Below are positions 43,223 through 58,200 of a DNA stretch of 64,000 nucleotides, one piece after another; positions within the stretch are counted from its first letter, which is position 1, and every line of letters begins with the position of its first letter. The stretch is from NCBI GenBank assembly GCA_035299065.1, contig DATGXI010000077.1, forward strand, positions 9,756 to 73,755, given 5' to 3'. The notes below the pieces were generated by a model, which searched no databases, was not told the origin of the DNA, and was given only the letters and a program-made list of their open reading frames with translations. Source of the DNA: DASPJQ01 sp035299065 (GTDB lineage Bacteria > Bacteroidota > Bacteroidia > Flavobacteriales_D > UBA2798). Both the position numbers and the translations under genes were made by a program.

Positions 43223-46200
43223 GTGACGTGTGTTTGTTTAAAATATTTTTTCCATCTATCAAGGTGGGCAAATCGTGCTGCGTTTAATTCATCAGGTAAA
43301 CAGAAATTAATTTTATTTTTTTCACTTTGTCTTTTCTTTGTTTCTTCTCTGGTAAATGCAGCGCCCCCGGGTTACAATTATTATAAGCTTTTAACTACAC
43401 AGGAAAATCAAATTACAGCCGGTACGGGTAGCCTTGTAAATTTTCCGGTACTGGTACGCTTAACTGATAATGATTTAAGGCATACAACATTTGGTGGATA
43501 CGTTCAACACATAAGCGGTTATGATATTATTTTTACTTCATCCGATGGAACAACAGTTATTCCGCACCAGTTGGAAAAATACAATTCCGCTACAGGAGAA
43601 TTAGTAGCATGGGTTAATGTTCCATCAGTTAGTTCAACTGTAAATACAAATTTCTATATGTATTTTGGTAATAGCAGTGCTGTTACCGATCCTTCTTCTG
43701 CAACAACATGGAATCCAAATTATGTTGCTGTATGGCATTTGCATAATGACATATTGGATGCAACTTCAAATGGTGTGAACTTAACAAACGTTGGAACAAC
43801 TGACGAGGCTTCAGCGGTTGCAGCAAATGGACAGGATATTGAGTTTTCGCAGGCGCTAACACATCCCTCAAACCCTTTAATGCAGATTTTAGGAAATGTA
43901 ACACTTGAGACATGGGTTAATCTTGAATCGGCTTTGCAAGGAGGACCAACCGGAGCTACTGAAAATATTTTACTTGCCCAAGGAAGAAATTCAGAAGTTC
44001 TTGCTGGTAATTATTGTTTTTCCTTAAATTACATTGGTCCGGGAACAGCAACACCTAATCACTTGCGTTTTTATCACGAATTTGGTCCAGGAAATGATAT
44101 TAACGTAGTATCAACCGCACCATGCCCGGCATTGGGCACAAGCGCATGGCATCATGTTGCTGCAGTTCGTAATACAACTTCGCTTGACGTAAGCTTTTAC
44201 TTTGATGGTGTGTTACTGGGTACAGCGGTAACTTATGCAGCAAATCCTACAGGTGGAACCACAACAACGTTTTCGCTTGGAAGAGACATTGCTTCGGCTG
44301 CTTTTGATATTGATGCTGATTTTGATGAAGCACGAATTTCAAATACATTAAGGTCTCCTGAATGGATTCAGGCAACGTATCAAAATACCATGCCAGGGTC
44401 AACATTTTTAACCGTTACAGAAACACGGTGTGTATTCAGTGACTTTGCCATTGCAGGTGCCGATCAGGTGGTTTGTACTAATTCAACAACGTTAGGGGCT
44501 ACACCGTTAGTTTATGGTACAGGGGCCTGGAGTTTGCTTTCAGGGGCCGGATTTATTACAGCACCTGGTTCGCCAACTTCAACTGTAATAGGTTTGGGTC
44601 CCGGTACAAACGTATTTGTTTGGACCGTTACTAATTCACCATTTCCACCTTGTGCCGGTTTTTCCGATACAGTTGTAATTACACGGGACAATATTCCGCC
44701 AGTGGTGGTTTGCCCTCCCACGCAAAATGTTTTTGCAGGAGCAGCATGTACCTATACCCTGTTAGACTATACAGGTATCGCAACCATTACTGATAATTGT
44801 GGATTTGGCGGATTAACCATTGTTCAATCACCTGCCGCAGGTGCCATTGTTTCAATCGGCACAACCAATGTTACACTTACCGCAACAGATCAGAATGGTA
44901 ATACTACCTCTTGTACATTTGCTGTTAATGTAACTGACAATAGTCCTCCGGTATTTACTTCTTGTCCTTCTAGTACAACTGTGTTGAATAATCCGGGTGC
45001 ATGCGGAGCAATTGTAAGTTGGGCCAATCCTACAGCAACAGATAACTGTTCAGGTTTTACCTTAACACAAACCGCGGGTCTTCCCAGCGGTTCACTTTTT
45101 CCAATAGGTGTTACAACCGTTACGTTTACGGCAACCGATGCTTCGTCAAATACAACTAACTGTACTTTTACAGTTACGGTTACCGATGCTGAAACACCAG
45201 TGTTCACATCCTGTCCAACAAGTATAACTGTTCCAAATGATCCCGGGCAATGTACCGCTGTAGTTTCATGGGCGGCACCCAGCGCAACAGATAACTGCCC
45301 AGGTTTGTCATTGGTACAAACGGCAGGTTTACCAAGTGGTTCGGCTTTTCCTACGGGTGTTACTCCAATTGTTTTTACAGCCACCGATGTAAACGGAAAT
45401 GTAACAACTTGTTCTTTTAATATTACGGTGGTTGAGTCCACTGCACCTGTATTCGCTACATGCCCGTTGAACATCACAATTCCAACCTCACCCGGTTTGT
45501 GCACTGGAGTTGCTACCTGGACTGTACCAACAGCTACCGATAATTGCCCCGGGGTTGTAGTAACGCAAACTGCAGGGCCTGCAAGCGGGTCTGTTTTTTC
45601 ATTGGGAACAACAAACATTGTTTACACAGCAACAGATGCTGCGGGAAATACAAGCACCTGCTCATTTACTGTTACAGTGAATGATAATCAATTTCCCACA
45701 TTTACATTTTGTCCGCCCAACATTTCGGTTGTAAATACCCCCGGGTTATGTGGTGCAGTAGTGAGTTGGGTTGCGCCAACCGCAAATGATAACTGCACAG
45801 TTTCATCACTTACGCAAACATCGGGTTTACCCAGTGGTTCATTTTTTCCAATAGGAACATCAACCATTGTTTTTACTGCAACCGATGCTACGGGCAATGC
45901 AACAGCCTGTTCGTTTACGATTACTGTAAGCGATGGTGAAGTTCCTTCGTTTACAAGTTGCCCGGCAAATATTACCGTTTCAACGGCAACAGGTTTATGT
46001 AGTGCACCTGTTAGTTGGGTTATGCCAACAGCTACAGATAATTGTGGAGGTGTTACGGTGACACAATCGACCGGGTTATTAAGTGGTTCAGCTTTTCCGC
46101 AAGGAGTAACAACCGTAACATATACTGCAACTGACGCTGTAGGAAATGTCAGTACCTGCTCATTTACGGTTACCGTAAATGACAATGAGGCTCCTGTTTT

Positions 46201-49200
46201 TACTTCTTGCCCTTTAAACATTACCGTTAACAACACACCTGGAACATGTGGTGCGGTTGTTAGTTGGGTTGCACCTGTGGCCTCTGAAAATTGTGCCGGA
46301 TTAATTGTAACACAAACAGTAGGGTTGGCAAGTGGATCGGTTTTCCCCGTTGGTGTTTCTACTATTTCCTATACTGCAACCGATGCTGTTGGAAATACAG
46401 CTTTATGTACGTTTACCATCACGGTTATTGACAATCAACTTCCGGTATTTACCTCTTGTCCGTTAAATATTTCTGTTCCCAACACATCGGGCGCGTGCAA
46501 TGCCATTGTAAGCTGGTTAGCACCTGTGGCAATTGACAATTGCACCGGAACTGTCATTACACAAACAGCAGGTTTGGCCAGCGGTTCAGCTTTTCCTATT
46601 GGCATAACACCTGTATCGTTTACGGCTACAGATGCCAGTGGCAACACAAGTGTGTGTACGTTTAATGTAACAGTTACCGATAATGAATTCCCGGTTTTTT
46701 CGTCTTGTCCGCTTAGTATAACATTGCCCAGCAACCCGGGCGTTTGTGGTGCGTTTGTTTCATGGGCCGCACCACTGGCAAGTGATAACTGTGGAGCGGT
46801 AACCATAACACAGGTAAGTGGATTGCCATCGGGTTCAACTTTCCCAATTGGTGTAACAAATGTTTCGTTTTCGGCAACAGACGTAAATGGAAATACAAGT
46901 TTTTGTTCTTTTACGGTTACCGTGAACGATGCGCAGGCGCCAGCATTTACATCATGTCCAGCAAACATTACGGTAAACAATAATCCTGGATTATGCAGTG
47001 CAATTGTAAGTTGGGTAGCACCAGCAGCAACTGACAATTGTGCAGGACTCGTTATAAATCAAACTGCCGGTTTACCTTCCGGCTCAGCTTTTCCAATAGG
47101 GACAACAACTGTTACTTTTACCGCTACTGATGCCTCAAGTAACGTATCAACATGTTCGTTTACGGTGACCGTTACCGACAACCAGTTGCCTGTATTTACT
47201 TCGTGCCCGGCAAGTATAACAGTGAACAATAATCCAGGTTCTTGCAATGCAGTAGTTAGCTGGCCGGCACCAACCGCTAGCGATAATTGCGGTGGATTAA
47301 CGTTGACACAAACATCAGGATTGCCATCAGGCGCAGCCTTTCCAATTGGTGTAAGCAACGTTATATTTACAGCAACTGATGCTAGTGGCAATTCTGCAAC
47401 CTGCTCTTTTACGGTTACAGTTACCGATAATGAGTCACCCGTGTTTACGTCATGTCCGCCAAACGTTTCAGTGAACAATAATCCTGGTTTATGCAGTGCA
47501 GTAGTAAGTTGGGTAGCGCCTGTTGCAAGCGATAATTGTGCGGGAACTGTGATCACGCAAACGGCAGGCTTACCAAGTGGATCAGCCTTTCCAATTGGCG
47601 TCACCAATGTTTCTTTCACTGCAACAGACGCCTATGGAAATTCATCCGTTTGTTCGTTTTCTGTTACTGTTACCGATAACCAGGTTCCGGTATTTACATC
47701 ATGTCCTGTAAACATCATTGTAAGCAATACACCTGGAGTTTGTTCAGCCATTGTTAACTGGGTTGCGCCTGCGGCAAGTGATAACTGTGCAGGACTGGTG
47801 TTGGCTCAAACATCAGGGTTGCCCAGCGGATCATCGTTTCCTGTTGGAGTAAGCAATATTGTATTTACTGCAACAGATGCCAATGGAAATTCAAGCTTAT
47901 GTAGTTTTACGGTTACCGTAATCGATGACCAAACACCTGTTTTTGTTTCATGTCCTGCAAATATAGTTGCCAATGCAGGATTTGGAATTTGTAACGCCAT
48001 TGTAAGCTGGCCGGCACCGGTTGCTGGTGATAATTGTTCGGGCACTTCGCTTTTACAAACAAGTGGCCCTGTAAGCGGATCATCGTTTCCAATTGGAGTA
48101 ACCACTATAGCCTATACGGCAACGGACGCATCTGGTAATACAGCGGTGTGTACATTTACTGTTACGGTTGTTGATGATCAGGTTCCTGTATTCACGTCTT
48201 GCCCGGTGAATATTACCGTTGCATCCAATCCTGGTTTGTGCAGTGCTGTTGTAAGTTGGACAGCCCCGGCAGCAAGTGATAATTGTTCAGGTTTAACACT
48301 GGTTCAAACCTCAGGCTTGCCAAGTGGCTCAACATTCCCAGTAGGCACTACGCCTGTTGTTTTTACGGCAACCGATGCAAGTGGAAATGTAGCACTTTGT
48401 TCATTTAACGTAACGGTTACTGATGCACAAGCCCCCGTGTTTTCTTCATGTCCAGTGAATATTTCAGTAAACAATACACCGGGTTTATGTTCGGCTGTAG
48501 TTACATGGATTGCTCCAGCTGTTACCGATAATTGCGCAGGTGTTTCATTTATACAAACAGCGGGTTTACCAAGTGGGTCAAGTTTTCCAATAGGAACAAC
48601 AACCATAGTTTATACAGCAACTGATGCCAGTGGAAACACAGCAACCTGTAGTTTTTTAGTAACAGTTACCGATAACCAGGCTCCAACATTTACATCATGC
48701 CCTTCAAACATTATCACAACAAATAATCCTGGTGTGTGCGGAGCGGTTGTTAGTTGGCCCGCTCCCGCGGCATCTGATAATTGTGCTGGTTTAACTGTGC
48801 TGCAAACATTGGGTGCAGCAAGCGGATCAAGTTTTCCAATTGGTACAACAACTATTTCATATACAGCAACTGATGCATATGGCAATACAAGTGTATGTTC
48901 ATTTACGGTTACAGTTACCGATGTTGAGGCTCCTGTATTCTCATCTTGTCCACCAAATATTTTGTTGAATAACAGCGCAGGCTTGTGTAGTGCTATTGCT
49001 AACTGGACTCCTCCAGCTGCAACCGATAATTGTGCCGGAGTTGTTATTGCGCAAACGAGCGGGCTTCCGGCCGGATCAGCATTTCCAGTTGGCGTAACCA
49101 ATGTTGTGTATACGGCTACAGATATTTATGGACTTACATCAACCTGCTCATTTACGGTTACTGTAGTAGATAATCAATTGCCTTTATTTACGTCATGCCC

Positions 49201-52200
49201 CTCAAACATTGCCGTTACAACTGCTCCTGGTTCATGCACGGCTGTTGTTAGCTGGGTTGCTCCAATGGCAAGTGATAACTGTCCGGGAATTGTATTGGCG
49301 CAAACGTCAGGGTTACCCAATGGGTCGGTATTTCCAATTGGTGTAACAACCATTTCCTATACAGCTACTGATGCGAGTGGAAATTCTTCCCTTTGCACAT
49401 TCACTATCACAGTTACCGATTTACAAGCACCCATTTTTACATCCTGTCCGCTTAACATAAGTGTAAACAATACGCCTGGAAATTGTTCGGCCATTGTTTC
49501 ATGGCCCGCTCCTGTGGCAACAGATAACTGTGCCGGACTGGTTGTGGCACAAACCGCAGGGTTTCCAAGCGGTTCAACATTTCCAATTGGCACAACAACA
49601 ATAACGTATACCGCAGTTGATGCAAGCGGTAACAGCAGCGTATGTTCATTCACCGTTACAGTAACTGACAACGAATTGCCTGTATTTTCAACCTGCCCGG
49701 CAAACATAAGTACAAATACAAGTGCAGGAACCTGTGGCGCTGTTGTAACGTGGCCTGCTCCTGCGGCAACTGATAATTGCAGTGGTTTAACATTAACCCA
49801 AACAAGCGGTTTAACAAGTGGTTCGCTATTTCCAATAGGAATAACAACAGTTTCATTTTTGGCAGTTGATGCAAGTGGTAATTCTGCAACCTGTTCTTTT
49901 ACCATTACCGTTACCGATGTTCAACCACCCGTTTTTACTTCATGCCCATCAAACATTACTGTGAACAATACACCTGGTTTATGCAGCTCGGTGGTAACAT
50001 GGGTTACGCCAACAGCAAGTGATAATTGTCCTGCAGTAAGTGTTGTACAAACAGGAGGCCTGGTAAGCGGTTCAGCGTTTCCTATAGGCACATCAACTGT
50101 TACGTTTACTGCATCGGACAGTTATGGCAATACAGCCATTTGTTCTTTTACAGTAACTGTAGTTGACAATCAATTTCCGGTGTTTATCTCGTGCCCGGCC
50201 AATATTACAGTGAACAATACACCAGGAAGCTGTTCGGCAGTGGTAAGCTGGGTAGCACCCGTTGCAAGTGATAATTGTGGTGGAATGGTGCTTTCACAAA
50301 CTGCAGGTTTACCAAGTGGTTCAAGTTTCCCAATTGGTATTACAAATATTGTATATACGGCAACTGATGCAAGTGGAAACGCAACTGTATGTGCGTTTAC
50401 CGTTACTGTAGTGGACAACCAGATTCCTGTATTTACTTCATGTCCACTGAATATTGCGGTGAACAATACACCAGGCTCATGTGGTGCCGTTGTATTTTGG
50501 CCGGCCCCCGTTGCAAATGATAATTGCGGAGGGTTGGTATTGACACAAACCACAGGATTACCCAGCGGTTCAAGTTTCCCAATTGGCACAACAAGCATAT
50601 CCTACACAGCAACCGATATCAGTGGAAATGTAGCTACATGTTCATTTACGGTAACAGTAACCGACAACGAACTTCCTGCATTCACATCGTGTCCTGCAAA
50701 TATTACAATGAACAATACGCCCGGAATTTGTGGTGCAGTTGTCAACTGGGTTGCTCCTGCGGCAAGCGATAATTGTCCAGGACTCTCAATTATACAAACA
50801 AGTGGTTTGCCAAGCGGCTCAACATTTCCTGTAGGAGTAACACTCGTAACATTTATTGCAACGGATGCCAACGGAAATTCAGCCACGTGCTCTTTCAGCG
50901 TAACAATCATCGATAACCAGTCACCTGTTTTTACATCATGCCCTGGCAACATAACTGTTAACAATACACCTGGTTCATGCAGTTCAGTTGTGACATGGGT
51001 TGCGCCTGCTGCATCTGACAACTGTGGTGGTGTTAGTGTTGTTCAAACTGCTGGCTTACCAAGCGGGTCAAGTTTTCCTATAGGTACGTCAACCATTGCG
51101 TTTACTGCAACCGATATTAATGGTAATACTTCGGTATGTACATTTACCGTAAATGTGATCGATAATCAATTCCCAACATTTACCTCATGTCCTTCAAGTC
51201 TGGTTATTAGCAATACCCCGGGAATTTGCGGGGCATTTACAGGTTGGGTAGCGCCAGCGGCAACTGATAATTGTCCTGGAGTTATTATTACGCAAACTGC
51301 AGGCTTACCTAGTGGTTCTTTATTCCCCGTAGGTGTAACAAATATTACTTATACGGCAACTGATGCCAGTGGAAACGTTACGTTGTGTTCGTTTACAGTG
51401 ACCATTGTTGATAATCAGATTCCTGTATTTACATCGTGTCCTTCAAATATTTCAGTTAACAACGCGCCAGGCGTTTGTGGAGCAACTGTATTTTGGCCAG
51501 CGCCAATTGCAACAGATAATTGCGCAGGAATGGTGGTGACGCAAACAGCAGGCTTGCCAAGCGGATCGGTTTTTCCGATAGGAACAACAACTGTATCGTT
51601 TACCGCAACTGATGCAAGCGGCAACAGCAGCATATGTTCTTTCACCGTTACGGTTACTGACAATGAATTACCAGTATTTACCTCATGCCCTGTAAATATT
51701 TTGGTTAACAATACAACCGGTATTTGTGGGGCAGTGGTGAATTGGGTTGCACCATCGGCAAGCGATAATTGCCCAGGCGTTTCTATTGCGCAAACAGGTG
51801 GTTTACCAAGCGGTTCAACTTTTCCAATAGGAACAACAAACATTGCTTTTGTTGCATCAGACGTGAATGGAAACACAGCAACCTGTACATTTACCGTAAC
51901 GGTAGTGGATAACCAGTCACCTGTATTTACGTCTTGCCCAACAAACATCACTGTAAATAATACACCCGGTTTATGTAGTTCAGTGGTAACATGGGTTGCG
52001 CCTTCAGCAAGCGATAACTGTCCGGGTGTAAGCATTGTTCAAACAGCCGGTGCTGTTAGTGGTTCAGCATTTCCAATAGGAACAACAACTATTTCTTTTA
52101 CGGCATCTGATAGTTACGGTAACAATTCAGTATGCTCATTTACGGTAACTGTGGTAGATAATCAGTTCCCTGTATTTAGTTCTTGCCCGTCAAACATCAC

Positions 52201-55200
52201 GGTAAATAATACACCCGGAAGTTGTTCGGCAGTTGTAAGTTGGGTTACTCCTGTAGGTACTGATAATTGTGGAGGAATGACCTTAACCCAAACAGCAGGT
52301 TTGCCAAGTGGTTCAACATTCCCCATTGGTTTAACAACTATTTCCTATACGGCAACCGATGCAAGTGGAAATTCAACGCTTTGTACATTTTCTGTTACTG
52401 TTGTTGACAATCAGGTTCCGGTATTTACTTCTTGCCCGTTAAACATTGCCGTGAACAATACACCGGGTAGTTGCGGTGCGGTGGTGTTTTGGCCTGTACC
52501 AGTAGCTACCGATAATTGCGCAGGAATTGTTGTTGTACAAACTTCTGGTTTGCCAAGCGGGTCATCATTTCCAATAGGTGTAACAACCATATCATACACC
52601 GCTACCGATGCCAGTGGGAACAGCAGCGTTTGTTCGTTCACAGTTACTGTAACCGATAATGAACTGCCTGTGTTTACTTCGTGTCCAATAAATGTTTTGA
52701 TGAACAACACCCCGGGAATTTGTGGGGCTGTTGTGAATTGGATTGCGCCTGCAGCCAGTGATAATTGTGCTGGTTTGGTTGTAACACAAACAAGCGGGTT
52801 GCCAAGTGGCTCAACATTCCCTGTTGGTGTTACACTTGTAACGTTTATTGCAACTGATGCCAGCGGAAACAGTGCCACCTGTTCGTTTAGCGTTACAATT
52901 ACCGATAATCAATCACCGGTATTTACCTCTTGCCCGGTAAACATTACTGTTAATAATGCACCGGGATCTTGTGGTTCAGTTGTTACCTGGGTAGCGCCTG
53001 TTGCCACTGATAATTGTCCAGGTCTTAGCCTGGTTCACACCACCGGTTTATCAAGCGGCTCAACATTCCCTATTGGAACGTCTACCATTACATATACTGC
53101 TACTGATGCCAGTGGTAACAGCAGCGTGTGTTCGTTCACCGTTACAGTAGTTGATAACGAATTCCCGGTGTTCACTTCGTGCCCAACAAACATTACAGTA
53201 AATAATACACCTGGATCATGCAGTGCAAATGTTTTGTGGACTCCGCCTGCCGCAACAGATAATTGTCCTGGAATGGTGCTGGGGCAAACAGCAGGTTTAC
53301 CTTCCGGCTCTGCGTTCCCAATTGGTACAACCACAAACACATTCAGGGCTACCGATGCCAGCGGAAATTCAACATTGTGTACGTTTACAGTTACTGTTAT
53401 TGATAACCAGGTTCCGGTATTTACTTCGTGTCCTTCAAGTTTTGTGCTAAATGCTAATCCAGGTTTATGTAGTGCTATAGCAAGTTGGGCTGTACCGGTT
53501 GCAACCGATAATTGCGGTGGAATGGTAATCAATCAAACCGCAGGCCTGGCAAACGGATCAGCCTTTCCTATTGGTGTTACAACAGTATCGTATGTTGCTA
53601 CAGATGCCAGCGGCAATACAACCACGTGTACGTTTACGGTAACCGTTATCGATAACCAGGCTCCTGTTTTTGTAAGTTGTCCCGCAACAATTAACACAAA
53701 TACTTCTTCTGGAATTTGTTCTGCAATTGTTTCATGGGCTCCTCCTTCTGCAACTGATAACTGTTCTGGTGTTGTTGTAACACAAACCATAGGGCCACCA
53801 AGCGGATCGGTTTTCCCAATAGGAACAACGAACATATCGTATACGGCTACTGATGCAAATGGTAATACAACTTTGTGTGCGTTCAGTGTAATTGTTTCAG
53901 ATAACGAAGCGCCTTTGTTTACTTCATGTCCTGCGAATATTTCGCTTACTACAACTCCTGGCGTGTGTACCTCTGTTGCTACATGGTCACCACCAACGGC
54001 AACAGATAATTGTACGGGTGTCGTAGCTATAGTGCAAACTGCAGGCTTGCCATCCGGCTCATCATTCCCGCTGGGGGTTACACTTGTAACGTTTACTGCA
54101 ACAGATGGAAATGGTAACACATCAACATGTTCGTTTACGGTTACTGTGTCAGATAATCAACCGCCAGTTTTTGTAAGTTGTCCTGCAAATATTACCGTTG
54201 CGAACGATGCCGGTGTTTGTGGTGCAACTGTCACCTGGACTGTGCCTACTGCAACAGATAATTGTACAGGTGTGATTGTAACTCAGGTTGCCGGTTTACC
54301 AAGTGGATCGGTTTTCCCAATAGGTGTAACCACCATTACGTATAATGCACTTGACGCAGGAGGTAATTCGGTGTTATGCTCATTTACCGTTAGCGTAACC
54401 GATGCGCAGGTTCCGGTGTTTACAAGTTGTCCGCCAAATATCGTCTTGAACAATAATCCAGGATTGTGTAGTGCTGTTGCTTCCTGGGTTGCACCAACAG
54501 CATCGGATAATTGTGCGGGCTTAAGTATCATTCAAACCGCAGGCTTGCCTTCAGGGTCCTCATTCCCCGTTGGTGTTACTACAATAACGTATGCAGCAAC
54601 CGATGCAGCTGGAAATAGTGCTATGTGTTCGTTTACTGTTACTGTTTCAGACAACCAGGCACCGTTGTTTACAACATGTCCGTCAAACATAGTACTAAAC
54701 AATGATCCGGGCTTCTGTTCAGCCATAGGTACCTGGATAGCCCCTGCCGCAACTGATAATTGTGGCGTAATTTCACTTGTTCAAACAGCAGGTTTTGCTT
54801 CCGGTTCGGCATTCCCTGTTGGTGTTTCAACAGTAACCTATACTGCAACAGACGCGGCTGGTAATTCAACCCTGTGTACGTTTACAGTAACTGTGAATGA
54901 TAATCAGCCACCGGTTTATTCATCGTGCCCGTCAAATATTTTGGTGAATAACGATGCGGGTACATGTGCAGCTTTAGTATCATGGACGCCTCCGGTTGCA
55001 GGCGATAACTGTCCGGGTGTGGTAACGCTTGTACAAACCGCTGGATTGTCTTCCGGATCTTTGTTCCCGATAGGCGTAACAAATATCAGCTACAATGCCA
55101 TTGATGTGACAGGAAATATTTCCGTTTGCGCATTTACTGTTACTGTTGTGGATAATCAATTACCGGTATTTACATCATGTCCTTCAAGCATTGTTTTAAA

Positions 55201-58200
55201 TAATACGCCTGGCTTATGTAGTTCGGTAGCCTCTTGGATAGCGCCAACTGCGAGCGACAATTGTCTGGGCACCGTTATTACGCAAACAACAGGTTTGCCA
55301 AGTGGATCGGTTTTCCCAGTGGGCGTAACAACAATATCGTACACCGCTACTGATGCAAGCGGTAACGTAAGCGTATGTACGTTTACCGTTACCGTGAATG
55401 ACAACCAGGTTCCAATATTTACGTCATGTCCTTCAAGTACAACCGTCATTAACAATCCTGGTTTGTGTGGGGCAATTGTAACATGGGTAGCTCCAGCGGT
55501 AAGTGATAATTGCTCAGGTGTAATCATCACACAAACGGCTGGCTTACCATCCGGATCGTTATTCCCTGTTGGAACAACACCTGTGAGTTTTACGGCAACA
55601 GATGCAGGCGGCAATACCGCAACCTGTTCGTTTGTGGTAACCGTAACCGATAATCAAAACCCTGTTTTTGTTTCGTGTCCACCAAACATTGTTTCTTCGA
55701 ATACACCTGGATCGTGCAGTGCCGTTATAAACTGGGTTAACCCAACGGCCAGTGATAATTGCGCAGGAGTTACCGTGATACAAACCGCAGGCCCACCCAA
55801 TGGTTCTGTTTTCCCAATAGGTGTTACCACAATTACTTATACGGCAACAGATGCTGCAGGCAATTCGGCCGTGTGTTCGTTTACTGTAACTGTAAATGAT
55901 GCGGAAGCGCCAATATTTACTTCATGTCCGGTAAACATAAATGTTAGTAATACGGTTGGCTCATGCAGTGCAATTGTTTCCTGGGTACTTCCGTTGGCAA
56001 GCGATAACTGTCCTGGTGTTGTTACTGTCACACAAACATCGGGGTTGCCAAGTGGTTCGTCATTCCCAATAGGAAGCACGACTATTTCATACCTGGCAAC
56101 GGATGTAGCCGGTAACACGGCAATTTGTTCCTTTACAGTAACCGTAAGTGATAATGAACTTCCGGTATTCTCATCATGTCCGGCAAATATTACAATCAAC
56201 AATAACCCTGGTTTATGCAGTGCAATTGTGAGTTGGGCAGCGCCTTCGGTTTCGGATAATTGTGCAGGAGTATCATTTGTTCAAACGGCAGGCTTGCCAA
56301 GCGGATCAGCATTCCCTGTTGGTGTAACAACGGTTGTATATACGGCAACCGATGCAGCAGGAAATACTTCAACCTGTTCATTCACGGTAACGGTTATTGA
56401 CAATCAATTACCCGTATTTACATCATGTCCTTTAAACATCATTGTAAACAATTCGCCAGGGTTGTGTAGCGCAATTGTAAGCTGGATTGCTCCAAGCGCA
56501 ACTGATAATTGTGCAGGAACATTAATAACCTTAACAAGCGGTTTGCCAAGCGGTTCAGCTTTCCCTGTTGGAACAACACTGGTAACATTTACCGCAACCG
56601 ATGCCAGTGGAAATTCTTCAACCTGCAATTTTACAGTAACTGTAAACGATATACAGCCACCGGTATTTGTTTCATGTCCGTCAAACATTATTGTAAATAA
56701 CGATGCAGGTAATTGTTCAGCTGTGGTAAACTGGGTTTTACCTGCAGCAACCGATAACTGTTCAGGTGTTACGGTTACGCAAACTGCGGGATTGCCAAAC
56801 GGATCAGTATTCCCATTAGGAACCACCAATATTGTTTACACGTGTACCGATGCTTCAGGCTTAACGGCCAACTGTTCGTTTAGTGTAACTGTAACTGACA
56901 ACGAAGCACCGGTATTTGTTTCATGCCCGGTTAACTTTGTTGTGAATAATACACCAGGGCTATGTAGCGGAGTTGCTAGCTGGGCGCCTCCACTGGCAAG
57001 CGATAATTGTCCAGGAATAGTTACCATTACGCAAACAACAGGCTTACCAAGTGGATCGGCATTCCCAATTGGTGTCACAAACATTACGTATACCGCAACA
57101 GACGCTTTGGGTAACACATCAATCTGTTCTTTCAGTGTTACAGTTGTGGATGCACAGTTCCCTGTTTTTGCTGGTTGCCCATCAAACATTGCCGTGAGCA
57201 ATACAGTGGGCTCATGTGGAGCAACTGTTACCTGGATTGCACCAACCGCAAGTGATAATTGTCCAGGAACCGTGTTAACCCAAACAACCGGTTTGCCAAG
57301 TGGATCGGTTTTCCCAATTGGTGTTACAACAATTAATTATACGGCTACTGATGCTGGTGGAAATGTTTCTACATGTAGTTTTACCATTACAGTCACTGAT
57401 GTACAAGTGCCGGTATTCTCATCGTGTCCGGTTAGTGTAACCGTAAATAACAATCCTGGTGTTTGCGGTGCGGTTGTTTCCTGGGGCGCTCCAACAGCCA
57501 ATGATAATTGCCCTGGTCTTGTTATAACACAAACCGCAGGATTAATAAGTGGATCAACTTTCCCCATAGGAACAACCAACGTATCCTATACGGCAACCGA
57601 TGCAAGCGGAAACACCGCAGTATGTTCGTTTACGGTAACCGTGAATGACAATGAGGTTCCTGTTTTTGCATCTTGTCCTTCAAATATTGCTGTAAATAAT
57701 ACAACAGGTTTTTGCAGCGCTATTGTAAGTTGGCTTGCGCCTGCAGCAACTGACAACTGCCCTGGTGTTAGCATTGTTCAAACCGCAGGCCCTGTTAGCG
57801 GATCGGCTTTTCCGTTGGGCACAACCAATGTTTCTTTCACTGCAACGGATGCCAGCGGAAATGTTGCGGTTTGTAACTTTACCGTAACCGTGAGCGATAA
57901 TGAATTGCCGGTATTTGCCTCTTGTCCGGTTAATATAGTTGTAAATAACGATGCTGGCTCATGTGGTGCCGTGGTAAATTGGACATTGCCTGTTGCAAAC
58001 GATAACTGTTCAATTGCATCGCTTGTTCAAACGGCAGGTTTGCCAAACGGATCAGTATTCCCAATTGGCGTGTCAACCATTAATTACACCGCAACCGATG
58101 CCAGCGGAAACTCAAGTATATGTTCGTTTACCATAACCGTAAATGATAATGAATTACCTGTATTTGCTTCGTGTCCGGTGAACATAAGCGTGAACAATTC

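Noticed and set aside
43206..43226. ATG at 43206 as start of the giant gene
   Set aside because: It is in another frame and stops after six codons; GTG 43223 is in the frame of the signal peptide.
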